A stretch of 64,000 nucleotides of DNA from Pedobacter sp. MC2016-24 (lineage in GTDB: Bacteria > Bacteroidota > Bacteroidia > Sphingobacteriales > Sphingobacteriaceae). The DNA is taken from positions 558,001-622,000 of the forward strand of contig NZ_JADFBX010000003.1 in assembly GCF_015223055.1 (NCBI RefSeq), given 5' to 3'. Position 1 is the first letter of the stretch. Each line of letters starts with the position of its first letter. A program made the translations under genes and the position numbers. This document shows positions 9,517 through 18,406 of this stretch, piece after piece. A model generated the notes under the pieces. It ran no database searches, had not been told where the DNA came from, and was given only the letters and a program-made list of their open reading frames with translations.

Positions 9517-11031
9517 ATGATTTTAAGTGAAAAATATATGATAGGCAATACTACCCGATTTTTAATGTTTGTTATGCTTTGTGTATTGAGCGTAATGACC
9601 GCCTGTAAAGATACCTGGAAAGAGCGGGGAATGGTTTCAGGCGAAGCAATGACCTTAAGTGTGATGGATAAAATTAATGCGAATGCGAACCTTTCCACAT
9701 TTAGTGGATATTTAATAAAAACTGGTTATGCAGAGATTATAAACACTTCAAAAAATTATACCGTATGGGCACCTACAAATTCGGCCCTTCAGAATTTGGA
9801 CGCCAGTATTGTGACTGATACGGCCAAATTGAAAGTTTTTGTAGCCAACCACATCGCCAATCTTACTTATGCTACTACCGTTCCCGCAGATACTACACAA
9901 CGTATCTTGATGTTAAATGGGAAATATGTTCCTTTTACCAAAAATACATTTGATGAAGCCAATATCAGCCTCGCCAATCAATATGCTAAAAATGGCATCC
10001 TACATGTCATTGATGGAGCCGCACCGGTAAAACAAAGCATCTGGGAATATGTAAGTTCGGCCACTATTGGCCTGGATCAAAAAACATACCTGATGTCACT
10101 TAACAAAACAGCTCAGGATACTAGTCTAGCTACAATCACTGGTTATGATCCAGTAACTGGTAAACCAATATTAAAACCAGGTACGGGATTAGTTACTACA
10201 AATAGATTTTTATCTGCGGTTAAAAATGTAAGCAACGAACAAAATCAGTATACTTTCTTTTTACTCGCTGACGCATCTTTTGGCGCTGAAAAAGCAAAAT
10301 TGACTAAGTATTACAACAGTACCAGCATTTTTCCAGATAGCACAACAACCAACCTCACCTCCTGGAACGTAGTTAAAGATCTAGCAGTAAGCGGGTCTTA
10401 CTCTCCGAATCAACTTCCGGCCCAACTTCTGTCTGTTAATAATGTTAACATACCAATTAATAAAAGTGCAATCATCGCATCTTATAAGGCGAGTAATGGT
10501 TGGGTTTATGTAATGAGTAGTATGAATTTTTCCGTAGCAGAAAAAATTCCAACAATCACTGTTGAAGGTGAAGTTGTGAGTAGTTTTAGTTCAAGCGGAA
10601 TTTCAGGAAGTGTATTTTATCCGATAAGATCAGATAATAAAGGCATCCCTTACAAGACGCTTGAAGTCTATCGTTCGGGAGTATCTGCGCTTAATGTAAA
10701 CTATCGTTTAAGAAATATTCCTTCTGCAACATATAAAGTTTACTGGAGAGCAATTGCAGGAACAACAGGAGATCCGCAAACAGTAACTTTTAACCAGAAG
10801 CTTGTATTCAATAGCTCAAATATTGCAACAGATTTAGGATATAAGCCAGTTTCGGTTGCTTCAACTGATGCTACAGCGAATGCAATAGCCTATTCTGATC
10901 TTTATATTGGAGATTGTATAGTCACTAAATATGGTAATGTGACCATGTCGCTTGTTTCTGCGGCTAGTACAGCTGTGAATGTTAATACTTTGCTGTTAGA
11001 CTATGTGAAATTAGTTCCGGTAATCCAATAA
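9517..11031 (+). CDS. FAS1-domain lipoprotein, single FAS1 plus C-terminal module
   Basis: The 504-residue protein has a lipobox ending MTAC (Cys30; the Met at residue 8 is an alternative start). One clear FAS1 domain lies at about residues 45-170 (TVWAPTNSALQNLD; NGILHVIDGAAP). A more divergent FAS1-like stretch follows at about 170-345. The last 150 residues form a separate module (VFYPIRSDNKGIPYKTLEVY, YRLRNIPSATYKVYWRA, LLLDYVKLVPV). Its ending resembles the C-terminus of the preceding FAS1 protein and many carbohydrate-binding beta-sandwiches. It is 32 bp upstream of the second SusC gene and is probably an outer-surface partner of that transporter (inference). Confidence 0.85.
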   Translation: MILSEKYMIGNTTRFLMFVMLCVLSVMTACKDTWKERGMVSGEAMTLSVMDKINANANLSTFSGYLIKTGYAEIINTSKNYTVWAPTNSALQNLDASIVTDTAKLKVFVANHIANLTYATTVPADTTQRILMLNGKYVPFTKNTFDEANISLANQYAKNGILHVIDGAAPVKQSIWEYVSSATIGLDQKTYLMSLNKTAQDTSLATITGYDPVTGKPILKPGTGLVTTNRFLSAVKNVSNEQNQYTFFLLADASFGAEKAKLTKYYNSTSIFPDSTTTNLTSWNVVKDLAVSGSYSPNQLPAQLLSVNNVNIPINKSAIIASYKASNGWVYVMSSMNFSVAEKIPTITVEGEVVSSFSSSGISGSVFYPIRSDNKGIPYKTLEVYRSGVSALNVNYRLRNIPSATYKVYWRAIAGTTGDPQTVTFNQKLVFNSSNIATDLGYKPVSVASTDATANAIAYSDLYIGDCIVTKYGNVTMSLVSAASTAVNVNTLLLDYVKLVPVIQ

Positions 11032-11063
11032 TTAAGACAAGGCTATTTCAAATAAACTATATT

Positions 11064-14000
11064 ATGTTTAAAACCACCTCATTTTTTAAAAGTTTACCAG
11101 TAACACTGATGTTTCTAATTGCATCAACTGCAGTTTTTTCACAAACAGATTCAGTAGGTAAAGCCGTAGACTCGGTTACCATTGTTCCCAAGAAAAAAAG
11201 TACCGGACCAAAGCTAAAAGGTACAGTAGTAGATGCAGCAACAGGAAAAGGTTTGTCCGGACTTAATGTGCGTGTAGAGGGATTTTCCGCAGCTTTGACT
11301 GATGAAAAAGGTAAGTTTTCTCTGACCGTGCCCGATTATAATGCTATTGTTACGGTTTCTGGGGCGGGTTTTCAAGAGAAGGAGATCCCTTTAAGGGGGA
11401 TGAAAGACCTCGTTGTACGATTACACGAAGAATCATTTACATCGTTGTACGATGAGGCCAGCTATGCGTTTGATTCAAAAAGATTAAGTTACATTGCTGG
11501 AGCTGTAAATGCAGTAAGTACTGGTGGCAGCTGGAAATTAAATGCTGAAACTCCTGATACTTACCTCCAGGGCCGAATTCCCGGCTTAAACGTAATCCGA
11601 CGCTCAGGAACGGCTGGTATTGGCGCTAATTTATTCTTAAGGGGTTTTACATCCATTAATTCGACAAATCAGCCCTTGTTTGTAGTCGACGGAATGATCT
11701 ATGATAGTAATAATTACGGATCAAGTTTAATTGGAGGGCATGTTAACAACCCGCTTCAGTATATAGATGTTAAAGATATCGATAACATTACTGTGGTTAA
11801 AGATGGAACTGCGTCAATTTATGGTACAAAATCCGCAAACGGGGTTGTTTTTATCAACACCAATCAAGCTAAAGAATTGGCTACAAAAATTGATTTTTCG
11901 CTTTATGGAGGTGTTAATCTTGAACCGAAGCAATTGCCTTTGATGAACTCGAATGGATATCGACTTTATCTTTCTGATCTTTTGCAAAGTGGGGGCATAC
12001 CGAGTAGTCAGGTTGCAGCTTTACCTTACATGAATGATCAATTGAATCCGAATTATTATACTTACCATAACAATACCAATTGGCAGGATCAGGTTTTTAG
12101 AACAAGCTATAACCAGAATTATTTTCTGAAAATCACAGGAGGAGATGATATCGCAAAATATGCACTTTCAATTGGTTATATAAAGAATAAAGGAGTAATT
12201 GATAGCACTGATTTGATTAAATATAATACACGTTTTAATGCTGAATTTAAACTGACTTCTAAACTTACTGCCAATGCGAATTTAGCTTTTACATATGCTG
12301 AACAAAATCTGAGGGACCAGGGATTATCAACCACAACCAGCCCAATATTTTCTGCCTTGGTTAAAGCACCTTTTTTACGACCAAATGAGGTTGATGCGAA
12401 TAATAATGTATCGCCAAGTTTATCCGATGTAGATATTTTCTCAGTCAGTAATCCACGTTCTCTGATTAACACTGCGCAATCGGCCACTAAAAATTACAGA
12501 TTTTTTGGCTCTATTAACTTTAACTATAAACTAGGTAAAAACCTGAATTTGTCCTCTTTAATTGGAGTGACTTACGATAAGCAACGTGAGAGCTATTTTA
12601 TACCTAGAAAAGGAGTGTCAAACGACACGCTTAGAAATGCGATTGCTGATAGTCGTTTAGCTTCACAGGTTCAGCGTGTATACAATCTGTATAGTGACAC
12701 AAGGATTAGTTACCAAAAAACCTTTAATAGGCTACACAACGTTTCTGCCACTGCAGGATTTAGATACACCAATAGCGAAAGCGAAAGTGATTATGCGAGA
12801 ACCTATAATTCAGCTACGGATCAGTTAATTAGTATTGGAAACGGTTCAGCAGCGTTAAGAGAGCTGGGCGGGGACATTGGAAAGTACAGATGGTTAAACA
12901 ATTACTTAGCGGCCTCTTATGATTTTAGCCGTAAATATTTTCTTAATTTAAATCTTGCTGTCGATGGTTCATCTCGCTTCGGTACAGAGGCAAAAGATGG
13001 TTTTAAAATTGGCGGGTCTCCTTTTGCTGTTTTGCCATCGGTATCGGCAGCCTGGCTGATTTCTTCAGAGCAGTTTATGTCAAATATGACTGCCATTGAT
13101 TTGTTAAAGGTTCGCGCTAGTTATGGGCTTACCGGAAATGATGATATTGGTAACTATACCTCCCGTCAATATTATGTGAAACAGAATCTACTGGGCTTAT
13201 CAGGTTTGGTAAGGGGGAATTTTGGAAACCCTGAATTGCAATGGGAAAAGGTAGCGAAAGCTAATCTTGGAATTGACGCTGCTTTCTTAAACGAAAATCT
13301 ATCTTTATCTATTGACTTTTACAGCAATAAAACATCAAAAATGCTTATTTATGAGCCGACTGAAACAGTCAGCGGACTAGCACTTGTTGTTGCTAATTCG
13401 GGCTCAATGCGTACAAATGGCGTAGACATTGGTTTAAACTCGAGGATCCTGAACAAAAGTTTGAAATGGGATCTGGGCTTAACCTATAACACTTATAAAA
13501 ATAAAGTTTTATCACTTCCGAATGATAATGGAAGCCTACTAAATTCATATGGAGGAGCCACATACATTACACAAAAAGGAAGCGCTGCAAATCTCTTCTT
13601 CGGATACAAAACGAGTGGGGTTTACAGCAGCAATGCAGATGCTGCAAGCACAGGTTATACAATAAAAACCCCAGTAGGTAATTCTGTTGCTTTTTCAGGC
13701 GGTGACGTTAGATTTGCAGATGTCAATGGAGATAAAATCATAGATGATCGTGACCGTGTGGTTATAGGTAACCCCAATCCTGATTTTACAGGTAGTTTTA
13801 GTAACAAATTTGTATATAAAAATTGGTCGCTGGATGCTTTGTTTACGTTTAGCTATGGTAATGATCTTTATAACTATACCCGTTCAAACCTGGAATCAGC
13901 AAGCAATTACAATAATCAAAGTATTGCAGTTCTGAACCGCTGGAAAATGGAAGGACAGGTGACCGATATTCCCAAGGCCACTTTAAACGATCCGATGGGA

Positions 14001-14267
14001 AATGCCCGGTTCTCGGATCGTTGGATTGAGGATGGTTCCTATCTTAGATTACGTACGTTGGCTTTAGGTTATAACATTCCCTTAAAAACAAAAGCACTTA
14101 AATATGCGAAAGTTTATGTAACCGGAAATAATCTGTTCGTAATTACCAAGTATTTAGGATACGACCCTGAATTTAATGCGACCGGAAGTATTTATACGCA
14201 GGGCGTTGATACTACAGTTGAACCTTTGGTCAGGTCATTTCAACTTGGAGTAAGGATAGGGTTATAA
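11064..14267 (+). CDS. SusC/RagA-type TonB-dependent transporter, second copy
   Basis: This 1067-residue SusC homologue has a signal peptide (about 1-27, ending VFSQ), an unusual Ser/Lys-rich linker (DSVTIVPKKKSTGPKLKG), a carboxypeptidase-D-like domain at about 52-120 (GTVVDAATGKGLSGLNVRV), a plug with LQGRIPGLNVI, NLFLRGFTSINSTNQPLFVV and VKDGTASIYGTKSANGVVFI, and a barrel ending FQLGVRIGL. It differs clearly from the first SusC in the operon, so the pair is not a recent tandem duplication and may handle a different oligosaccharide. Its SusD partner follows after a very short gap. Confidence 0.97.
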   Translation: MFKTTSFFKSLPVTLMFLIASTAVFSQTDSVGKAVDSVTIVPKKKSTGPKLKGTVVDAATGKGLSGLNVRVEGFSAALTDEKGKFSLTVPDYNAIVTVSGAGFQEKEIPLRGMKDLVVRLHEESFTSLYDEASYAFDSKRLSYIAGAVNAVSTGGSWKLNAETPDTYLQGRIPGLNVIRRSGTAGIGANLFLRGFTSINSTNQPLFVVDGMIYDSNNYGSSLIGGHVNNPLQYIDVKDIDNITVVKDGTASIYGTKSANGVVFINTNQAKELATKIDFSLYGGVNLEPKQLPLMNSNGYRLYLSDLLQSGGIPSSQVAALPYMNDQLNPNYYTYHNNTNWQDQVFRTSYNQNYFLKITGGDDIAKYALSIGYIKNKGVIDSTDLIKYNTRFNAEFKLTSKLTANANLAFTYAEQNLRDQGLSTTTSPIFSALVKAPFLRPNEVDANNNVSPSLSDVDIFSVSNPRSLINTAQSATKNYRFFGSINFNYKLGKNLNLSSLIGVTYDKQRESYFIPRKGVSNDTLRNAIADSRLASQVQRVYNLYSDTRISYQKTFNRLHNVSATAGFRYTNSESESDYARTYNSATDQLISIGNGSAALRELGGDIGKYRWLNNYLAASYDFSRKYFLNLNLAVDGSSRFGTEAKDGFKIGGSPFAVLPSVSAAWLISSEQFMSNMTAIDLLKVRASYGLTGNDDIGNYTSRQYYVKQNLLGLSGLVRGNFGNPELQWEKVAKANLGIDAAFLNENLSLSIDFYSNKTSKMLIYEPTETVSGLALVVANSGSMRTNGVDIGLNSRILNKSLKWDLGLTYNTYKNKVLSLPNDNGSLLNSYGGATYITQKGSAANLFFGYKTSGVYSSNADAASTGYTIKTPVGNSVAFSGGDVRFADVNGDKIIDDRDRVVIGNPNPDFTGSFSNKFVYKNWSLDALFTFSYGNDLYNYTRSNLESASNYNNQSIAVLNRWKMEGQVTDIPKATLNDPMGNARFSDRWIEDGSYLRLRTLALGYNIPLKTKALKYAKVYVTGNNLFVITKYLGYDPEFNATGSIYTQGVDTTVEPLVRSFQLGVRIGL

Positions 14268-14304
14268 GTGTCTGTTGATTAAAGGAATTATAAAATTGCA
14301 TAGA

Positions 14305-16071
14305 ATGAAAAAGATATTATTTATTAAAATGTCAGTCCTGATAGCAATAATGGCTATCACTTTAGGGGGATGTAAAAAGGTGTTTGAAGTGTTACCTGAA
14401 GATAAGCTGGATATCAACAATGCTTATAAAAATGTAGCTGATGCAGATGCTGCTGTAATCGGAATTTACGGCAAATTTCAAAATTTGGCCAAGCAGTATG
14501 TATTGCTTAATGAAGTTCGGGCAGATTTGCTTGATGTAACCAATAATGCAGATCCCTATTTGAAACAATTGAATACGCATTCAGTTACGGGTGATAATCC
14601 GTATGCAGATCCGCGGCCTTTTTATGAAGTTATCCTGAATTGTAATGATGTTTTGAAGAATTTCAATATCATGAATGAAAAGCACCTGATGAGTGTGGAT
14701 GATTATCAGAAAAGGTATTCTGATATCCTTACGTTGCGCTGTTTTTTATACTTACAGTTAGGGATTCAATATGGTTCCGTACCGTATGTAACAGATGCTT
14801 TGTCAAGTGTAGATGATTTAAAGAATGAATCTTTATTCCCTAAGTTGAATTTAGATGCATTGCTGGATAAACTGATCGCGGATATGAAACAAATGCCTTA
14901 TATCAGTAGCTATAGTTATCCAACAGGATCTTCATTGTCCATTACAACTGATGGAAGTAATACGCAAAGGATGTTTATTAATAAATATTACATGTTAGGT
15001 GAATTGCAGTTATGGAAGGGTAATTATTTAGAGGCTGCAAAAAATTATAAAAATGTAATGGAAACAGAAGCTACCAATACCAATACAAATTCAATGTTTA
15101 ACACCTTTCACGTAAATTACAATGATGGCACCTACGGAAATGGTGTTTCTTATACAGATGGAGGCACCAATTATGGTGGTTTGCACTCTGAATCTGCTTT
15201 GAGTTACAGCATAACTTACGGCTTTAAGTCTATGTTTTGTTTGTCCAATACGGCAGCGAATTGGAACCATGAATGGATTTGGGCAATGCCATATAATCCT
15301 GGTTTTAATCCAACTAACCCATTCATTGAACTTTTTGCCAATACAGGTGCAGGAAAATATATGCTTAAGCCGGCACAGACAGCTATAGATGCCTGGGCAA
15401 GTAATCCTCAGGGAAATGGGATTCCTTACGATGCCCGAGGCAAACTAAGTTATACAACTGTAAATGGCCAACCTGTGGTAATGAAGTACATTTACAACTA
15501 TGATCCTTTGGTGCCCTTAACCAGAAATGGAATGTGGTATTTGTGGCGTGGTGCTGGCCTGCATTTACACTATGCCGAAGCAGCCAATAGAGATGGAAAA
15601 GGCAAGCTTGCATGGGCTTTACTAAATACCGGAATTGCGAACACCTTTGCAGATGCAACTTTGGCGTCTTCTACCAATACTGCGGCTTATCTTGCTTCGA
15701 TGATCACTCCTTATGAAGAGCCCTATAGATTTAATGCGCAGTATATTGCTTCTAACACTGCCTATCGTGGTCCGTATCACAAAAATGCAGGTGTAAGAGG
15801 AAGGTCTGGAGTGGTTGCAATTAATACCAGTTATCAAACAGATATGACCGGACTGGAGTCCAAGCTTATTGATGAAGGATCACTGGAACTGGCCTTTGAA
15901 GGCAATAGATGGGCAGATTTGGTGCGTGTGGCCCGACGTAGAAACGATCCATCTTTTTTAGCAGAACGTGTCTATCAGAAATTGTTAAAAGACGGTAATT
16001 CTGAAGCTTCGACCGTAAGGGCGAAACTCATGAACATAGAGAACTGGTATCTGCCTTTTAAATGGAAATGA
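14305..16071 (+). CDS. SusD/RagB-type glycan-binding lipoprotein, second copy
   Basis: I place the start at 14305, where the product begins MKKILFIKMS, giving a lipoprotein signal ending LGGC (Cys23) and a protein of 588 residues. An upstream ATG at 14275 would add ten residues ahead of the signal and lies only 7 bp after the SusC stop. SusD features are VFEVLPEDKLDINNAYKN, the helical RYSDILTLRCFLYLQLGIQY, the C-terminal LWRGAGLHLHYAEAANRDG and LIDEGSLELAFEGNRWADLV. It is about 100 residues longer than the first SusD. It is the last gene of the operon and is followed by a strong terminator. Confidence 0.95.
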   Translation: MKKILFIKMSVLIAIMAITLGGCKKVFEVLPEDKLDINNAYKNVADADAAVIGIYGKFQNLAKQYVLLNEVRADLLDVTNNADPYLKQLNTHSVTGDNPYADPRPFYEVILNCNDVLKNFNIMNEKHLMSVDDYQKRYSDILTLRCFLYLQLGIQYGSVPYVTDALSSVDDLKNESLFPKLNLDALLDKLIADMKQMPYISSYSYPTGSSLSITTDGSNTQRMFINKYYMLGELQLWKGNYLEAAKNYKNVMETEATNTNTNSMFNTFHVNYNDGTYGNGVSYTDGGTNYGGLHSESALSYSITYGFKSMFCLSNTAANWNHEWIWAMPYNPGFNPTNPFIELFANTGAGKYMLKPAQTAIDAWASNPQGNGIPYDARGKLSYTTVNGQPVVMKYIYNYDPLVPLTRNGMWYLWRGAGLHLHYAEAANRDGKGKLAWALLNTGIANTFADATLASSTNTAAYLASMITPYEEPYRFNAQYIASNTAYRGPYHKNAGVRGRSGVVAINTSYQTDMTGLESKLIDEGSLELAFEGNRWADLVRVARRRNDPSFLAERVYQKLLKDGNSEASTVRAKLMNIENWYLPFKWK

Positions 16072-16097
16072 CATAGGTTCTCAAACATAAGTTGAAG

Positions 16098-16138
16098 AGG
16101 GGGGAATGAGCAGAAATTGATCTAGCCCCCCTTTTTTT
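16098..16138 (+). terminator. Intrinsic terminator after the FAS1/SusCD operon
   Basis: A run AGGGGGG (16098-16104) pairs with CCCCCCT (16126-16132) around a 21-nt loop and is followed by a T-run to 16138. It ends the operon 27 bp after the second SusD stop codon. The genes downstream therefore need their own promoter. Confidence 0.8.
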
Positions 16139-16166
16139 GTGCCTAAAATTTCAAATTTAATACTCC

Positions 16167-16199
16167 GGAGTAAGCCGAAAATCCTGAATAGAGTAGGCA
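16167..16199 (+). promoter_or_regulatory. 33-nt leader element, copy 1
   Basis: The 33-nt stretch running from GGAGTAAGCC to GAGTAGGCA is repeated at 16791-16823 with 31 of 33 bases identical. Both copies end 22-25 nt before a start codon of a secreted protein. The element carries an internal direct repeat (GAGTAAGCC / GAGTAGGC, 23 bp apart). In RNA it could form a small pseudoknot, GGA with UCC and GCC with GGC. In copy 1 the upstream flank adds a TACTCCGGAGTA palindrome that copy 2 lacks. It does not match any riboswitch class I can name. Confidence 0.5.
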
Positions 16200-16224
16200 A
16201 TAATCATCCTTAATTAAATCAAAA

Positions 16225-16746
16225 ATGAAAAGAATTATTTTTGCAATCGCCTTGCTTTTTGCTGTTGGGGCTGCCAAAGCACAAACAGTTAGCTGGAATC
16301 CCATTTACACTTCCACAACTTCTGGCACCTTTACGGCAACAAGCACCAGTACGTCCTACACATTTGACAGTAACCTCCTTTATGCTCATTTTTCTCTTGG
16401 GCCAGACGGCCATACCATTTTTTACCATGTTACCGCGAAGAATATTCCGCATAATCCTGGGAATTTAATGGCTGAATTCCAAACCAATATAGGGTACGAC
16501 GGATGGCCAGGTATTATTTATGCAAGTAAACAGGCATTGTGGAATGTTTCTCCAGGTTCTGGATATGGATCCGATTGGGATTACGAATCTTATCCAACTA
16601 CCTCAGAATATTCCTATGAGGGTTCTTTTGATCTGAACACAACTGAAGAAGTTCCATTGTGGATTTATGCAGGCATCATGTACTGGGATGAAGCAGACTT
16701 TTTTCAGGACGCAACAGTAAATTTATATCCTACGATTACTCCGTAA
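16225..16746 (+). CDS. Secreted protein of unknown function
   Basis: The 173-residue protein has a clear signal peptide (MKRIIFAIALLFAVGAAKA, cut before Q). The mature part of about 153 residues is rich in Tyr, Trp, Ser and Thr (for example GSGYGSDWDYESYPTTSEY, YAGIMYWDEADFF) and looks all-beta, with no Cys. I do not recognise the family. It follows a terminator and its own leader element, and the next gene (a PL9 pectate lyase) carries the same leader, so the two are probably co-regulated. Many Trp/Tyr in a secreted beta protein beside pectinases would fit a carbohydrate-binding role, but that is speculation. Confidence 0.8.
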   Translation: MKRIIFAIALLFAVGAAKAQTVSWNPIYTSTTSGTFTATSTSTSYTFDSNLLYAHFSLGPDGHTIFYHVTAKNIPHNPGNLMAEFQTNIGYDGWPGIIYASKQALWNVSPGSGYGSDWDYESYPTTSEYSYEGSFDLNTTEEVPLWIYAGIMYWDEADFFQDATVNLYPTITP

Positions 16747-16790
16747 CATGCTCCGTTAATCTGTATGAAGCAAATAGATTTTTAAATTCA

Positions 16791-16823
16791 GGAGTAAGCC
16801 GAAAATCCTAAACAGAGTAGGCA
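16791..16823 (+). promoter_or_regulatory. 33-nt leader element, copy 2
   Basis: This second copy of the element at 16167-16199 differs from it at two positions. It lies 22 nt before the start codon of the PL9 pectate lyase gene. The GGA/UCC pairing is extended to AGGA/UCCU here, which keeps the possible pseudoknot. The surrounding sequence is not otherwise conserved between the copies, so the element itself seems to be under selection or recently copied. Confidence 0.5.
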
Positions 16824-16845
16824 CAACCAAATATATCCCTATTGT

Positions 16846-18309
16846 ATGAGCATCAATTACCGGAGCAGTTCGCTGCTCATGAGGCTGGCTATGGCCATTC
16901 TTTTCCTCAATTCAGGCTGCGCTAAGCAGAACATCCTCCAAAATGAAAAACTTGCACTAAACAATGATTTAAGCACACTGGCCGTATTGGCTACAAACAT
17001 CTATTATGTTTCTCCAACGGGACTAGATACCAATCCAGGAACCATCGATCTGCCTTTTTTAACCATTCAAAGAGCACAGACTGCCTGTGTGCCAGGTGAT
17101 ATCGTTTACATTAGAGGCGGAAATTATGTGATGCAAACTGCTCAGATTGCCAGAACGGAAACCCTTTACGCCATTGTAACCTATCTGGATAAGAGCGGAA
17201 CAGCGAGTGCCAGAATTCAGTACCTGGCTTACCCGGGCGAAAAACCAGTATTTGATTTTTCAAATGTAACCCCAGCTGATAAACGCATTACGGCATTTAT
17301 GGTCAAAGGTTCCTACATCACCATTAAAGGATTGGATGTAAAAGGAGTGAAAGTTACCATAACTGCCCATACACAAAGTGAATGTTTTAGAAATGAAGGC
17401 AGCAATAACATCTATGAAGCTTTGAAAATGCACGATGGCATGGCCAATGGTTTTTACCTCACCAAAGGAGGCAACAACCTCATCCTGAATTGTGATGCCT
17501 GGAACAATTGGGATAACGTGTCTGAAAACCAAAAAGGAGGCAATGTAGATGGCTTCGGTTGTCACCCGAATAACGATGGGGTGGGCTATACTGGGAATGT
17601 TTTTAGGGGCTGTAGGGCATGGTTGAACAGTGATGATGGCTTTGATTGTATCAACGCATTTGAATCGATAACCTTTGAAAACTGTTGGGCATTCAACAAT
17701 GGATACTCCTCTGCAATGGTCAGTCTGGGTGATGGTAATGGATTTAAAATCGGAGGATTTGGCGTAACCAATTTCACCAATTTACCCGCTGTTATTCCGC
17801 GTCATAACGTACGTTTCTGTTTGGCAGTAAATAATAAAAGTTCCGGTTTTTACGCCAATCATCACCTTGGCGGAAGCAATTGGTACAACAATACAGCATT
17901 AAAAAATGCGGTAAATTTTAACATGTTGAACAGAAGCTCCGATTATGCCAGCGATGTGGCGGGTTATGGTCACAATTTGAACAACAATTTAGGGTACAAA
18001 GCAAGGTCGACAGAATTGAGCAACCTTAACCTGACGTTGAGCACTGCCAGCAACAACTATTTCCAGTTGAGTACCATAACGGTGAATGATTCAGATTTTT
18101 TAAGTCAGACAGAATCTTTGCTTACTCAAGGCCGACACTCTGATTTTACTTTGCCAACCAACGATTTTATGCGTTTGGTATCGGGAAGCGACTTAATTGA
18201 TAAGGGTGTGAATCTAGGCTTTACTTTTACCGGGGTTAGCCCTGATCTGGGCTGTTTTGAATTTGGGATCAATAAGAGCCCCATTCCTTCGGGTCCTGTG
18301 GCGCCTTGA
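16846..18309 (+). CDS. PL9-family pectate lyase lipoprotein (right-handed beta-helix)
   Basis: The 487-residue protein has a lipobox ending NSGC (Cys25; the Met at residue 12 is an alternative start), then YYVSPTGLDTNPGT, the usual opening of parallel beta-helix polysaccharide lyases. Family PL9 cuts polygalacturonate by Ca2+-dependent beta-elimination. The Ca2+ site can be traced: NVDGF (Asp235) and SDDGFD (Asp263, Asp264, Asp267), and the likely catalytic base is Lys301 in GNGFKIGG. Spacings agree with the family enzyme Pel9A as I recall it. It would make unsaturated oligogalacturonides for the GH105 and PL22 enzymes encoded downstream. It shares its 5' leader element with the preceding gene. 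Confidence 0.9.
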   Translation: MSINYRSSSLLMRLAMAILFLNSGCAKQNILQNEKLALNNDLSTLAVLATNIYYVSPTGLDTNPGTIDLPFLTIQRAQTACVPGDIVYIRGGNYVMQTAQIARTETLYAIVTYLDKSGTASARIQYLAYPGEKPVFDFSNVTPADKRITAFMVKGSYITIKGLDVKGVKVTITAHTQSECFRNEGSNNIYEALKMHDGMANGFYLTKGGNNLILNCDAWNNWDNVSENQKGGNVDGFGCHPNNDGVGYTGNVFRGCRAWLNSDDGFDCINAFESITFENCWAFNNGYSSAMVSLGDGNGFKIGGFGVTNFTNLPAVIPRHNVRFCLAVNNKSSGFYANHHLGGSNWYNNTALKNAVNFNMLNRSSDYASDVAGYGHNLNNNLGYKARSTELSNLNLTLSTASNNYFQLSTITVNDSDFLSQTESLLTQGRHSDFTLPTNDFMRLVSGSDLIDKGVNLGFTFTGVSPDLGCFEFGINKSPIPSGPVAP

Positions 18310-18342
18310 TAATTGATTGATTTGAACTTGATAACGATTGTT

Positions 18343-18406
18343 GCTATGGCTTTAATTCAATTCGGCACGTTCAGATAAACGTGCCGAATTAAATTAAAGC
18401 CATAGC
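18343..18406. repeat. 64-nt long inverted repeat
   Basis: Two 29-nt arms (18343-18371 and 18378-18406) are reverse complements at 28 of 29 positions, with a 6-nt loop CAGATA. The outer ends are GCTATGGC and GCCATAGC. No T-run follows, so it does not look like a normal terminator. Arm length and near identity suggest a recently formed or mobile palindromic element. It abuts a gene remnant on its right side. Confidence 0.7.

Noticed and set aside
16219..16468. Two overlapping frames within the small secreted protein gene
   Set aside because: Both are shadows; the frame at 16225-16746 has a clear signal peptide and uses the full length.
18343..18406. Intrinsic terminator of the PL9 gene
   Set aside because: The palindrome lacks a T-run on either side and is far longer than terminators in this window.
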